A stretch of 8,014 nucleotides of DNA, taken from WHUA01 sp964585785 (GTDB lineage: Bacteria; Pseudomonadota; Alphaproteobacteria; UBA8366). Each line of letters begins with the position of its first letter. Positions within the stretch are counted from its first letter, which is position 1. Of the stretch, positions 1 through 6,164 are shown one piece after another. Location: NCBI GenBank assembly GCA_964585785.1, contig CAZPFL010000215.1, forward strand, positions 1-8,014, read 5' to 3'. The notes beneath the pieces were generated by a model. It saw only the letters and a list, made by a program, of their open reading frames with translations, did not search any database and had not been told where the DNA came from. A program made the translations under genes and the position numbers.

Positions 1-1717
1 CGCCCGCGCCCATGTTGAAGAAGGCGCCGCCCTTGCGGCCCCAGTTGCCGGTGATCGCGGCGAGATACATCAGCACGCGGTTGGTCTGCACCGAGGTGGT
101 GTGCTGGTTTATGCCGCGGCTGGCGAAAATGACGCAGCCGTCCGCGCTCGCGATTTCCTCCGCGAGCCGGCGAATCTCCGCGGCCGGGATCGTCGTGATC
201 GGCGCGGCCCATTCCGGCGTGTAGCCGCCGGCGAGGATGCCGTCGCGCCATTTCTCCCAGCCGAGCACCCAGTCGTCGCAGAATTTACGGTCGTGCAGTT
301 CCTCGGTCAGAATGTGATGCGCGATTGCGAGGCCGAGCGCCATGTCCGTCCCCGGGCGGAGCGCGAGCCAGCGGTCCGCCTTGCTCGCGGTGACCGTGAG
401 CCGCGGGTCGACGACGACCATCTTCGCCTTGTTGCGGATACGCCAGTCGTTGATCATCCCGAAATAGACGGGCCGTGTCTCCGCCTGGTTATCGCCGAAG
501 TAGACGTAGAGCGACGCGCTCCCCATGTCGCCCGCGGTGTAGCTGTTGCCGCTGCCGACATTGCCCTGGGTGATCTGGTAGGACAGGTTCTTGCCCGCGG
601 CGCAGAACGGGTCGGTGCCTTCGACGTTGGGCGTTCCCCACATCTGCCCGAACAGGCGGGTATAGGCATTCTTGGTCAGGATCCCGGTGCGCGTCCCGAC
701 ATAGAGCGCCAGCGCTTCCGGCCCCCAATCCGCCCGCAGTTTCTTCAGGCGTTCGGCGATCTCATCCAGCGCCTGGTCCCAGCTGATCCGCTCGAACTTG
801 CCCTCGCCCCGCGCCCCAATCCGTTTCAGGGGATGCGTCAGCCGCTTGTCGTTGTGGTAGAGCTGCAGGGTCAGCTGCGACTTCGGGCAGACCTTGCCCT
901 TGAGCACCGGGTCCGTGTCGTTGCCCGTGATGCGGACGAGACGGTCGCCCTTGAAGTGGAACTGCGTGCTGCAGCAGTTGAAGCAGATGTTGCAGCCGCC
1001 GGGGACAACCCGGTCGGCGTCGCGGTCCTCGCGCGGCAAGCGATAGGGAAACGTCGCCGAACCGCCGTCGAATGCCGCCTTGGCGCTTTCCGCGTCCATG
1101 AAGGCGGGCGGCTGGCGGCCTTCCAGCACGTCACCGCCATTGGCGAAGATTTCGGCTAGCGCACCGTCGCCCCGCGGCAAGCGGTCGAGATAGATATTGG
1201 CGGGGGCCAGCAGGAAATGGTCGTGGTCGCGCAGGCTGCGGCCTTCCGCCTCGGCCTCCTCGACCAGCGCCGCGCGCTCGCCGAAGCGGATCGCGTGGCC
1301 GGGGCAGACGCTGGCGCAGGCGGTCGTCGGCTGCCCCTGCGCCCGGCGGTCGGTGCAGAGATCGCATTTGACGGCGTGGTGGTCGACGGGATCGTAGCCC
1401 ATCGCGCCGTAGGGACAGGCGATCACGCACTCGCCGCAGCCGGTGCAGCGGCTCTCATCGACCCGGACGATGCCGGTTTCCGGGTCCTTGGTAATCGCCT
1501 TGGGATTGACCGGGCAGGCCCGGAGGCACGCCGGCCGGTCGCAATGCTGGCAGCTGACGGTCAGGAAATCGAGCGCCGGGCGCGCCGGATCGCCGAGCCA
1601 GATCACCTTGTTGCGGTATTCGCCGGGCCCGAGGCCGTGCTCCTGCTTGCAGGCGACCTCGCAGCTCTTGCAGCCGATGCAGCGCTCGAGGTCGATCATC
1701 AAGGCGAGGCGGCTCAT
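1..1717 (-). CDS. Fused four-cluster ferredoxin / molybdopterin (bis-MGD) oxidoreductase, 3' end cut by window edge
   Basis: One open frame of 572 codons, without a stop, runs from ATG 1717-1715 off the left edge. AGGAG (1728-1724, minus strand) sits six bases before the start. Residues 1-145 form a DmsB/PsrB-like module with 16 cysteines in four groups (C13/16/19/23, C56/59/64/68, C91/94/97/101, C118/121/134/138), enough for four [4Fe-4S] clusters. After a linker of about 95 residues comes a Mo/W-bis-MGD catalytic domain: CxxCxxC at 242-248 with C277 in GKVCPKS for a fifth cluster, then DPFCAAG with C372 as probable molybdenum ligand, 130 residues after the first cluster cysteine as is usual in this superfamily. 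Residues 535-572 match the conserved GxxQH...TGNWGRKGG block. The rest of the catalytic domain and the C-terminal cofactor-binding domain lie outside. There is no Tat or Sec signal, so a cytoplasmic location is inferred. It follows the cytochrome-b-like gene by 40 bases and probably feeds or draws electrons through it. The substrate cannot be read from the sequence; sulfite dehydrogenase (SoeA-like), polysulfide/thiosulfate reductase-like and formate- or nitrate-type enzymes are candidates. Confidence 0.93.
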   Translation of the reverse strand, partial: MSRLALMIDLERCIGCKSCEVACKQEHGLGPGEYRNKVIWLGDPARPALDFLTVSCQHCDRPACLRACPVNPKAITKDPETGIVRVDESRCTGCGECVIACPYGAMGYDPVDHHAVKCDLCTDRRAQGQPTTACASVCPGHAIRFGERAALVEEAEAEGRSLRDHDHFLLAPANIYLDRLPRGDGALAEIFANGGDVLEGRQPPAFMDAESAKAAFDGGSATFPYRLPREDRDADRVVPGGCNICFNCCSTQFHFKGDRLVRITGNDTDPVLKGKVCPKSQLTLQLYHNDKRLTHPLKRIGARGEGKFERISWDQALDEIAERLKKLRADWGPEALALYVGTRTGILTKNAYTRLFGQMWGTPNVEGTDPFCAAGKNLSYQITQGNVGSGNSYTAGDMGSASLYVYFGDNQAETRPVYFGMINDWRIRNKAKMVVVDPRLTVTASKADRWLALRPGTDMALGLAIAHHILTEELHDRKFCDDWVLGWEKWRDGILAGGYTPEWAAPITTIPAAEIRRLAEEIASADGCVIFASRGINQHTTSVQTNRVLMYLAAITGNWGRKGGAFFNMGAG

Positions 1718-1757
1718 CCTGCTCTCCTGTCCCGTGCGGCGCGTCTATCCATCAATC

Positions 1758-2576
1758 TTACCATTCCGCCAGATGCCACCATGTGATCGGGCCACCATTG
1801 GCCACATAACCCGCGAAAAAGGTCACGGTGATGAAGTGAATGATGAGACCCGCGATAAAGGTATAGGCAAGCGCGAGGTGGGCGGCGCGCCAATAGGCCT
1901 GCCGCGGCGAGACCATCCCGCGCGTGCCGATAAGGCCGTTCTCGGCCCGCACCAGCCGCGCGTATTGCGCCGACAGGCGCGGACGCCGGAGCCAATGGGC
2001 CAGCGTCAGGGAGAAGGTGCCTTCGCGCGCCGCGGGGTCGAGCGTCTGCAGCAGCGCCACCTTGCGGGCAAGCAGGTCACGCAGCTGGGCGCGCGCGTCC
2101 GGGCCGTGCACCGCGAAATGCCGGTGCTTCGTTCCGAAGGTCCCCGCGATGCGGCGCGACAGCCAGACCCGGGCCCAGACGCCGAGCAGGATCAACCCCG
2201 CCAGGGCGAGAAACAGCAAGGCCGGCGGGCGCCGCAGATACCCTGCCGAATGGATCGCGACCAGAACGGTTCCGAGGCTAGACGCGATGACATGCGCGAC
2301 GAACCACGCCGGCGGCGGGCCGCCCCGCCCCGTCCGCTTGACCAGCACGAAGACCATGGAGACCAGCAGCAGACAGGCGCCGGTCGCGCCAAAGACATAC
2401 AACACCGGGCTTCCCGGCGTGCGCATCGCCTGCGGCAGCTGCGGCTGAACCAGGAAATAGATCAGGAGGACGAGGATAATGGCGGCGACGATCCCGATCA
2501 GGGTTCGATTGCCGATGTCGGGTCTACGCATACGGACTTGAACCAACAGCCAGAGTGAATGGAACCGTAATATCAC
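1758..2576 (-). CDS. Five-helix membrane protein, putative di-heme cytochrome b anchor of the molybdoenzyme
   Basis: No name is recognised. Numbered from the GTG at 2576 the protein has 272 residues, with hydrophobic segments at about 24-44, 57-79, 92-113, 118-138 and 229-257. A soluble, Arg-rich stretch of about 90 residues lies between the fourth and fifth. Helix 3 carries H95 and H109 and helix 5 carries H233 and H247; both pairs are spaced H-x13-H, as in the heme-binding helices of di-heme cytochromes b. Two stacked b-hemes linking the two membrane faces are therefore inferred. The gene is first in a minus-strand pair, 40 bases before the ferredoxin-molybdopterin fusion, which fits a quinone-reactive membrane anchor for that enzyme. 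The start is uncertain: GTG 2576 has only a weak GGGA-like site close upstream, while ATG 2531 (257 residues, beginning MRRPDIGNRT) has no visible ribosome-binding site but gives a compact positively charged N-terminus. It does not look like an NrfD/PsrC-type eight-helix anchor. Confidence 0.85.
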   Translation of the reverse strand: MILRFHSLWLLVQVRMRRPDIGNRTLIGIVAAIILVLLIYFLVQPQLPQAMRTPGSPVLYVFGATGACLLLVSMVFVLVKRTGRGGPPPAWFVAHVIASSLGTVLVAIHSAGYLRRPPALLFLALAGLILLGVWARVWLSRRIAGTFGTKHRHFAVHGPDARAQLRDLLARKVALLQTLDPAAREGTFSLTLAHWLRRPRLSAQYARLVRAENGLIGTRGMVSPRQAYWRAAHLALAYTFIAGLIIHFITVTFFAGYVANGGPITWWHLAEW

Positions 2577-2644
2577 CGATCCCGAAACGCGCCAAATCCG
2601 CCGGCGACCGGTGCGCGCCGCAGGACTGGCGATTCCGCCGCCGC

Positions 2645-2659
2645 ATACTCATATAGTAT
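2645..2659. promoter_or_regulatory. Palindrome ATACT-N5-AGTAT in the divergent intergenic region
   Basis: In the spacer between the divergent cytochrome-b-like gene and the lipoprotein gene, ATACT (2645-2649) and AGTAT (2655-2659) form a perfect inverted repeat around CATAT, inside otherwise very GC-rich DNA. TATAGT (2652-2657) on the plus strand and TACTAT on the minus strand both resemble -10 hexamers, so the element could be a bidirectional promoter core or a small operator. No convincing -35 hexamer lies 16-18 bases upstream on either strand, so the assignment is tentative. Confidence 0.3.
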
Positions 2660-2694
2660 CCGCGAGACCCACCCACTTTCGACCGGGAGAATCG

Positions 2695-3201
2695 ATGTAC
2701 CGGATCCTCGTTCCGGCGTTATTGGTAGCGCTGCTGGCGGCTTGCGCGAGTCCGACCCCCTATCAGCCGGTGCGGGAAGGATACGGCTATTCCCAGCAGC
2801 GGATCGAGGACAACCGGTATCGCGTCGTCTTTCGCGGCAACAGCGTGACGCCCCGGCAGGTGGTTGAGGACTACATGCTGTTCAATGCCGCCGAGCTTAC
2901 GCTCAAGAACGGCTACGACTATTTCGAGGTCGCGGACCGGCACGTCGATAAATCGACCCGCTACGTCGCCACCTACAACGATTTCGCCTATCCGACCTAT
3001 TTCCACCGCTTCCCCTACGACTATTACGGCGGCGGCATGTACACCGGCGACTATCGGCCGATCGCGCGCTATACGGCCACGGCCAATATCGTTCTCTATC
3101 ACGGCCGGAAGCCGGCGAATAAAGTCGACGCCTACGACGCCCGCGACGTGGTCCAACGGCTCGGCCCGACGATACGCCGCCCCCCGCCGCCCCAACCCTG
3201 A
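2695..3201 (+). CDS. CC0125-family outer-membrane-type lipoprotein
   Basis: The 168-residue product starts at ATG 2695, four bases after a GGGAGA ribosome-binding site. An upstream GTG at 2611 would extend the frame but would bury the signal peptide, so it is rejected. A short signal peptide ends in a lipobox, LAAC, with C17 as the lipidated residue; the next residues are Ala and Ser, not the Asp that would favour inner-membrane retention. The segment around residues 30-80 (GYGYSQQRIEDNRYRV, FRGN, AAELTLKNGYDYFEV) resembles the CC0125/CC1285 family of short alphaproteobacterial lipoproteins; this is recognised from memory and the molecular function is unknown. Residues 90-122 are unusually rich in Tyr and other aromatics, and the C-terminus is a proline-rich tail. 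It is divergent from the redox pair and is followed by a 194-base gap, so it is probably transcribed alone. Confidence 0.88.
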   Translation: MYRILVPALLVALLAACASPTPYQPVREGYGYSQQRIEDNRYRVVFRGNSVTPRQVVEDYMLFNAAELTLKNGYDYFEVADRHVDKSTRYVATYNDFAYPTYFHRFPYDYYGGGMYTGDYRPIARYTATANIVLYHGRKPANKVDAYDARDVVQRLGPTIRRPPPPQP

Positions 3202-3285
3202 GCGCGGGCGGTGGCGCAGCGGGTGGCGTATAGGGCACATTTTGGCCATGATGCGGTCGCGATGCTGACGCAAAAAGCGATGACA

Positions 3286-3300
3286 CTCCCGCGCGGGGAG
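3286..3300 (+). other. Small GC-rich hairpin (CTCCC/GGGAG)
   Basis: CTCCC (3286-3290) pairs with GGGAG (3296-3300) across a five-base loop, embedding the palindrome CCCGCGCGGG (3288-3297). It lies about 85 bases past the lipoprotein stop codon. No T-run follows, so it is not a classical intrinsic terminator; it may protect the 3' end of the lipoprotein mRNA or simply reflect base composition. Confidence 0.3.
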
Positions 3301-3333
3301 ACGGGCCCAGTCACGGGCGGCAAGAGGGTGAAA

Positions 3334-3378
3334 CTTGGCCCTGTTTCCGCCTCCCACGGATAAGGGAACGGGGCCAAG
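3334..3378 (+). promoter_or_regulatory. Strong 15-pair RNA hairpin in the leader of the penicillin-binding protein gene
   Basis: The left arm 3334-3348 (CTTGGCCCTGTTTCC) pairs without bulges to the right arm 3364-3378 (GGGAACGGGGCCAAG), with two G-U pairs in RNA and a 15-base loop. The outer eight pairs, CTTGGCCC/GGGCCAAG, are perfect Watson-Crick. The hairpin ends 17 bases before the ATG at 3396, and the bases between show no good Shine-Dalgarno sequence. No U-run follows on the plus strand and only TTT on the minus strand, so an intrinsic terminator is unlikely. A leader structure controlling translation or stability of the downstream mRNA is a reasonable inference; a Rho-type or protein-assisted end for the lipoprotein transcript is the alternative. 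Confidence 0.5.
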
Positions 3379-3395
3379 ACCAAAATGACGGCACG

Positions 3396-5402
3396 ATGCA
3401 GATATTAAACCGGCTGCAGGACTGGCGCCGCTCGATACAGAACTTCGCGGGCCGCCTATGGCCGAGCCGGGAGCCCGGCAAGCCGCATCGGCACCCTCTC
3501 TGGCTGCGTCTTCTGCGCGGCACGCTCAACGTCATGGTCGTCCTCGCGGTGGTCGTGGTGGCCTTGCTGGGCTACCTCGCCTACACGCTTCCGCTCTCCG
3601 ACGACTTCGAGCGCAAGCAGCTGCAATTCTCCACGACGCTGGTCGCGGCGGACGGCGAGATTTTCGCCATGCGCGGACAGTTCCACGGCGAAATCCTCAG
3701 CCTGAAGGATATCCCGCGCTACCTGCCCGAAGCCGTCGTTTCCATCGAGGACCGCCGCTTCTACCACCATTTCGGCCTGGACCCGATCGGCATGGTCCGC
3801 GCCGCGGTCGTCAACCTGCTGTCGGGTGGGGTCCGCCAGGGCGGCAGCACGATCACCCAACAGCTTGCCAAGCTGATGTTCCTGTCCTCTGAGCGCACCT
3901 TCAAGCGCAAGATCCAGGAGGCGATGATCGCGCTCTGGCTCGAGCATAGGCTGACCAAGGATCAGATCCTCGTCCGGTATCTCAACAAGGTCTATCTCGG
4001 CGCCGGCGCCTACGGCATCGACGGCGCGGCGCAACGCTATTTCAACAAGTCGGCCCGCAACCTGACGCTGGCGGAGGCGGCCATGCTGGCCGGGCTCATC
4101 CGCTCGCCGTCCAGCCTCGCGCCGACGCGCAATATCGAGGCGGCGCGCCAGCGCGCGAAGCTCGTGCTCAAGACGATGGTCGAGAACGGCTACATCACGC
4201 AGGCGACCGCGGAGACGGCGGATGTCGACAAGGTGGTGCTGGCGGTCAACCCGGACACGCAGATTACCGAAGGCAGCCGCTACTTCGCCGACTGGGTCGT
4301 CGCCAACGCCCACGCGCTGCTCGGCCCGCTATCGGCGGACCTGACCGTCCAGACCACCCTGAACATTCCGCTGCAGCGGCTGGCCGAGCGCACGATGCGG
4401 CACTGGCTCGACGGTGAATGCGCCAAGCGCAACGTGCATCAGGGCGCCATGGTCGTCCTCAACCGCGAGGGCGCCGTGCTGGCCATGGTCGGCGGCCGCG
4501 ACTACGACGAAAGCCAGTTCAACCGGGTCACGCAGGCCCGCCGGCAGCCGGGCTCGCTGTTCAAGCTCTTCGTCTACCTCGCCGCCTTCGACGCCGGCAT
4601 GACCCCCGATACGGTCATGGTGGACCAGCCGCTGAAAATCGGGAACTGGCAACCGCAGAATTACAGCGACACCTATCGCGGCCCGGTGACGCTGCGCACC
4701 GCCTTCGCCGATTCGATCAACTCGGTCGCCGTGCAGTTGAGCGAAAAGGTCGGCCGGGCGCGGGTCATCGGCGTCGCGCGCAGCCTCGGCGTGGAATCGC
4801 CGCTGGTCGACCAGCCGAGCATCGCGCTTGGCACCTCCGAGGTCACGCTGATGGAAATGACGGCCGCGTACGGCGCGATGGCCGCGGACGTCAAGAAGAT
4901 GGTGCCGTTCGGCATCCAGAGCATCCGCGGCCAGAGCCGACGGCTTTACGAGCACAAGGCGGCCAGCATCCCGCAGGAGAAGTCCGCCCTGCCCTGGCGG
5001 CGGAAGGAGATGCTCGACCTGCTGATCGCCGCGGTGGACTCCGGCACGGGCAAGGCGGCGCGCATGCCGGCCCCGGTCGCCGGCAAAACCGGCACGACGC
5101 AGGATTACCGGGATGCCTGGTTCATCGGCTTCACCGCCGACATCGTCGTGGGCATCTGGCTCGGCAATGACGACAACGCGCCGACCGATCGCGTCACGGG
5201 CGGCGATCTTCCGGCGCGCATCTGGCACGATTACATCGCGGCCGCCTACCACCTCGAAGGCGGGCCGAAAGGCAACCAGGAGCTGCTCACCGGCATTCAA
5301 CCCGCGCCCGCGCAAGCCCCGGCGACGCCGCCTGCGGCGGCCGAGCCGCCCCGCTCCGTCCTCGGGCGGCTCGGCAGCTGGCTGCGCTCCCTGGCCAATT
5401 GA
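3396..5402 (+). CDS. Bifunctional class A penicillin-binding protein (PBP1A family: glycosyltransferase 51 plus transpeptidase)
   Basis: The 668-residue protein polymerises lipid II into glycan strands and crosslinks the peptides, acting on the periplasmic face of the inner membrane. A basic cytoplasmic tail (1-42) is followed by one membrane anchor (about 43-64). The GT51 domain (about 80-265) shows all expected motifs: SIEDRRFYHHFG with catalytic E118, GGSTITQQLAK (149-159), RKIQEAMIALWLE (171-183, second acidic residue E175) and KDQILVRYLNKVYLGAGAYG (188-207). The transpeptidase domain (about 345-625) has SLFK with nucleophile S387 and K390, SIN at 440-442 and KTGT at 564-567. A Pro/Ala-rich tail (636-653) precedes a short basic C-terminus. 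At 668 residues it is much shorter than the roughly 850-residue enterobacterial PBP1A, and the short stretch between the two domains leaves no room for a large inserted OB-type domain. ATG 3396 is the first possible start and gives a normal N-terminus, but its ribosome-binding site is poor. It appears to be a single-gene unit. Confidence 0.96.
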   Translation: MQILNRLQDWRRSIQNFAGRLWPSREPGKPHRHPLWLRLLRGTLNVMVVLAVVVVALLGYLAYTLPLSDDFERKQLQFSTTLVAADGEIFAMRGQFHGEILSLKDIPRYLPEAVVSIEDRRFYHHFGLDPIGMVRAAVVNLLSGGVRQGGSTITQQLAKLMFLSSERTFKRKIQEAMIALWLEHRLTKDQILVRYLNKVYLGAGAYGIDGAAQRYFNKSARNLTLAEAAMLAGLIRSPSSLAPTRNIEAARQRAKLVLKTMVENGYITQATAETADVDKVVLAVNPDTQITEGSRYFADWVVANAHALLGPLSADLTVQTTLNIPLQRLAERTMRHWLDGECAKRNVHQGAMVVLNREGAVLAMVGGRDYDESQFNRVTQARRQPGSLFKLFVYLAAFDAGMTPDTVMVDQPLKIGNWQPQNYSDTYRGPVTLRTAFADSINSVAVQLSEKVGRARVIGVARSLGVESPLVDQPSIALGTSEVTLMEMTAAYGAMAADVKKMVPFGIQSIRGQSRRLYEHKAASIPQEKSALPWRRKEMLDLLIAAVDSGTGKAARMPAPVAGKTGTTQDYRDAWFIGFTADIVVGIWLGNDDNAPTDRVTGGDLPARIWHDYIAAAYHLEGGPKGNQELLTGIQPAPAQAPATPPAAAEPPRSVLGRLGSWLRSLAN

Positions 5403-5570
5403 TCCCGATCCCCCGAAAGCGCAGCGGCTGGGCCGCATCGGCGTGGCCAAAGCCGGCTCGCCAGCGAAATCGCGGATCGACTTTCGGACCGGACGCGACC
5501 ATGATGCCGATACGGCGTACCCCAGCCGACTCTTGGCGCATCCGCTGACGCGCAAAAGTGCAACTCCTGA

Positions 5571-5595
5571 TATTATATTCTCGAAAATAGAGAAT
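5571..5595 (+). promoter_or_regulatory. Promoter-like AT-rich stretch with perfect inverted repeat ATTCTC-N7-GAGAAT (candidate operator)
   Basis: TATTAT/TATATT hexamers (5571-5579) resemble a -10 element and run directly into ATTCTC (5577-5582), seven bases GAAAATA, and GAGAAT (5590-5595). This is an 18-19 base AT-rich dyad in a GC-rich genome, 41 bases before the DUF302 start codon. No clear TTGACA-like -35 lies at the right distance (5548-5556 reads ACGCGCAAA). An operator overlapping the promoter, bound by a dimeric repressor, is the simplest reading. The half-sites ATTC/GAAT recall those described for ArsR-type sulfide sensors such as SqrR, but the spacing differs, so this is only a lead. 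Confidence 0.45.
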
Positions 5596-5636
5596 CTGGC
5601 CATTGAGCAATTTGGTGGGCTCACAAGGAGTGTGAA

Positions 5637-6107
5637 ATGACCGGAAAACGAACCCGCATGCCGTTTCTAGGGATCGCGGCGCTGTTGCTTGCGCTCGTCG
5701 CCGCATCCGCCCAGGGCGCGGACGGCATCGTCCTGGTCCCGAGCGCACATGACGTGAAGGCGACGACCGACAGGCTGCAGAAGGCCCTGACCGAGAAGGG
5801 CGTTACCATCTTCGCCCGGATCGACCATGCGGCCGCGGCGAAAACCATCGGCCAGCCGCTGCGCCCCATGGAAGTGCTCATTTTCGGAAATCCGAAGCTC
5901 GGAATCCCGCTCATCCAGAAGAACGCGCAATTGGGGCTCGATCTCCCGATCCGGGTGCTGGTCTATCAGGGAGAGAATGGCAAGACCTATCTCGCCTATA
6001 CCGACCCCGCCTTCCTGGCGAAGCGCTTTGGCGTCACCGAGCCGGCCAGCGTGATCGAGCAGATGACCAGCATGCTGAAAAGCTTCACGGCCGCTGCGGC
6101 GAAGTAG
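5637..6107 (+). CDS. Exported DUF302-domain protein
   Basis: The 156-residue protein starts at ATG 5637 with a strong AAGGAG ribosome-binding site (5625-5630). A basic N-terminus (MTGKRTR), a hydrophobic core (9-22) and an ASA-QG site around residue 25 form a Sec signal peptide, so the mature protein of about 130 residues should be periplasmic. Residues 40-125 fit the DUF302 fold: the region around the conserved 'Asn-Pro' turn reads GNPKLG (84-89), followed by the LGLDLPIRVLVY strand (99-110) and NGKTYLAYTDP (114-124). The family has no established biochemical activity; members are small alpha/beta proteins often found near redox or sulfur-metabolism genes. No metal-binding cysteines are present. 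Its neighbours on both sides are unrelated, so it is probably a single-gene unit under the inverted repeat just upstream. Confidence 0.88.
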   Translation: MTGKRTRMPFLGIAALLLALVAASAQGADGIVLVPSAHDVKATTDRLQKALTEKGVTIFARIDHAAAAKTIGQPLRPMEVLIFGNPKLGIPLIQKNAQLGLDLPIRVLVYQGENGKTYLAYTDPAFLAKRFGVTEPASVIEQMTSMLKSFTAAAAK

Positions 6108-6120
6108 GCCTGCGGACCGC

Positions 6121-6150
6121 TTGAAGAGCAGCCCCCAAAAGCAGTATTGT
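6121..6150 (+). promoter_or_regulatory. Candidate promoter of the thiazole-synthesis operon
   Basis: TTGAAG (6121-6126) and TATTGT (6145-6150) resemble -35 and -10 hexamers separated by 18 bases. Transcription would begin about 6157, just before the first paired base of the riboswitch at 6165, the expected position. The -10 overlaps a short palindrome, ATTGT-A-ACAAT (6146-6156), whose significance is unclear. Confidence 0.5.
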
Positions 6151-6164
6151 AACAATCGATCTTT

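Noticed and set aside
602..604. Selenocysteine at the molybdenum ligand position of the fusion
   Set aside because: The codon is an ordinary TGC (minus strand), not TGA.
101..1159. 352-codon plus-strand open frame opposite the molybdoenzyme fusion
   Set aside because: Product is Arg/Ala/Val-rich with no recognisable domain; the opposite strand encodes the cysteine motifs without interruption. A GC-bias shadow.
1443..2558. 371-codon plus-strand open frame spanning the start of the fusion and the membrane protein gene
   Set aside because: Low-complexity Arg/Gln/Asp-rich product, opposite a convincing membrane protein on the minus strand; it crosses two real genes and their spacer.
2611..2694. 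N-terminal extension of the lipoprotein from the GTG at 2611
   Set aside because: It would place about 28 extra residues before a complete signal peptide, whereas ATG 2695 has its own GGGAGA site.
2719..3357. 212-codon minus-strand open frame over the lipoprotein gene
   Set aside because: The plus strand has signal peptide, lipobox, ribosome-binding site and family motifs; the minus product has none.
3286..3378. Intrinsic terminator after the lipoprotein gene
   Set aside because: Hairpins are present but none is followed by a T-run on the plus strand.
3456..4313. 285-codon minus-strand open frame over the PBP glycosyltransferase domain
   Set aside because: Antisense shadow of a gene with all GT51 motifs; product rich in Arg/Asp/Val without domain features.
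5424..5436. Short hairpin GCGGC-TGG-GCCGC after the PBP stop codon as a terminator
   Set aside because: Five pairs with a three-base loop and no following T-run; expected by chance at this GC content.
4329..5624. 431-codon minus-strand open frame over the PBP transpeptidase domain and following gap
   Set aside because: Antisense shadow; composition is typical of a reversed GC-rich gene and nothing recognisable is encoded.
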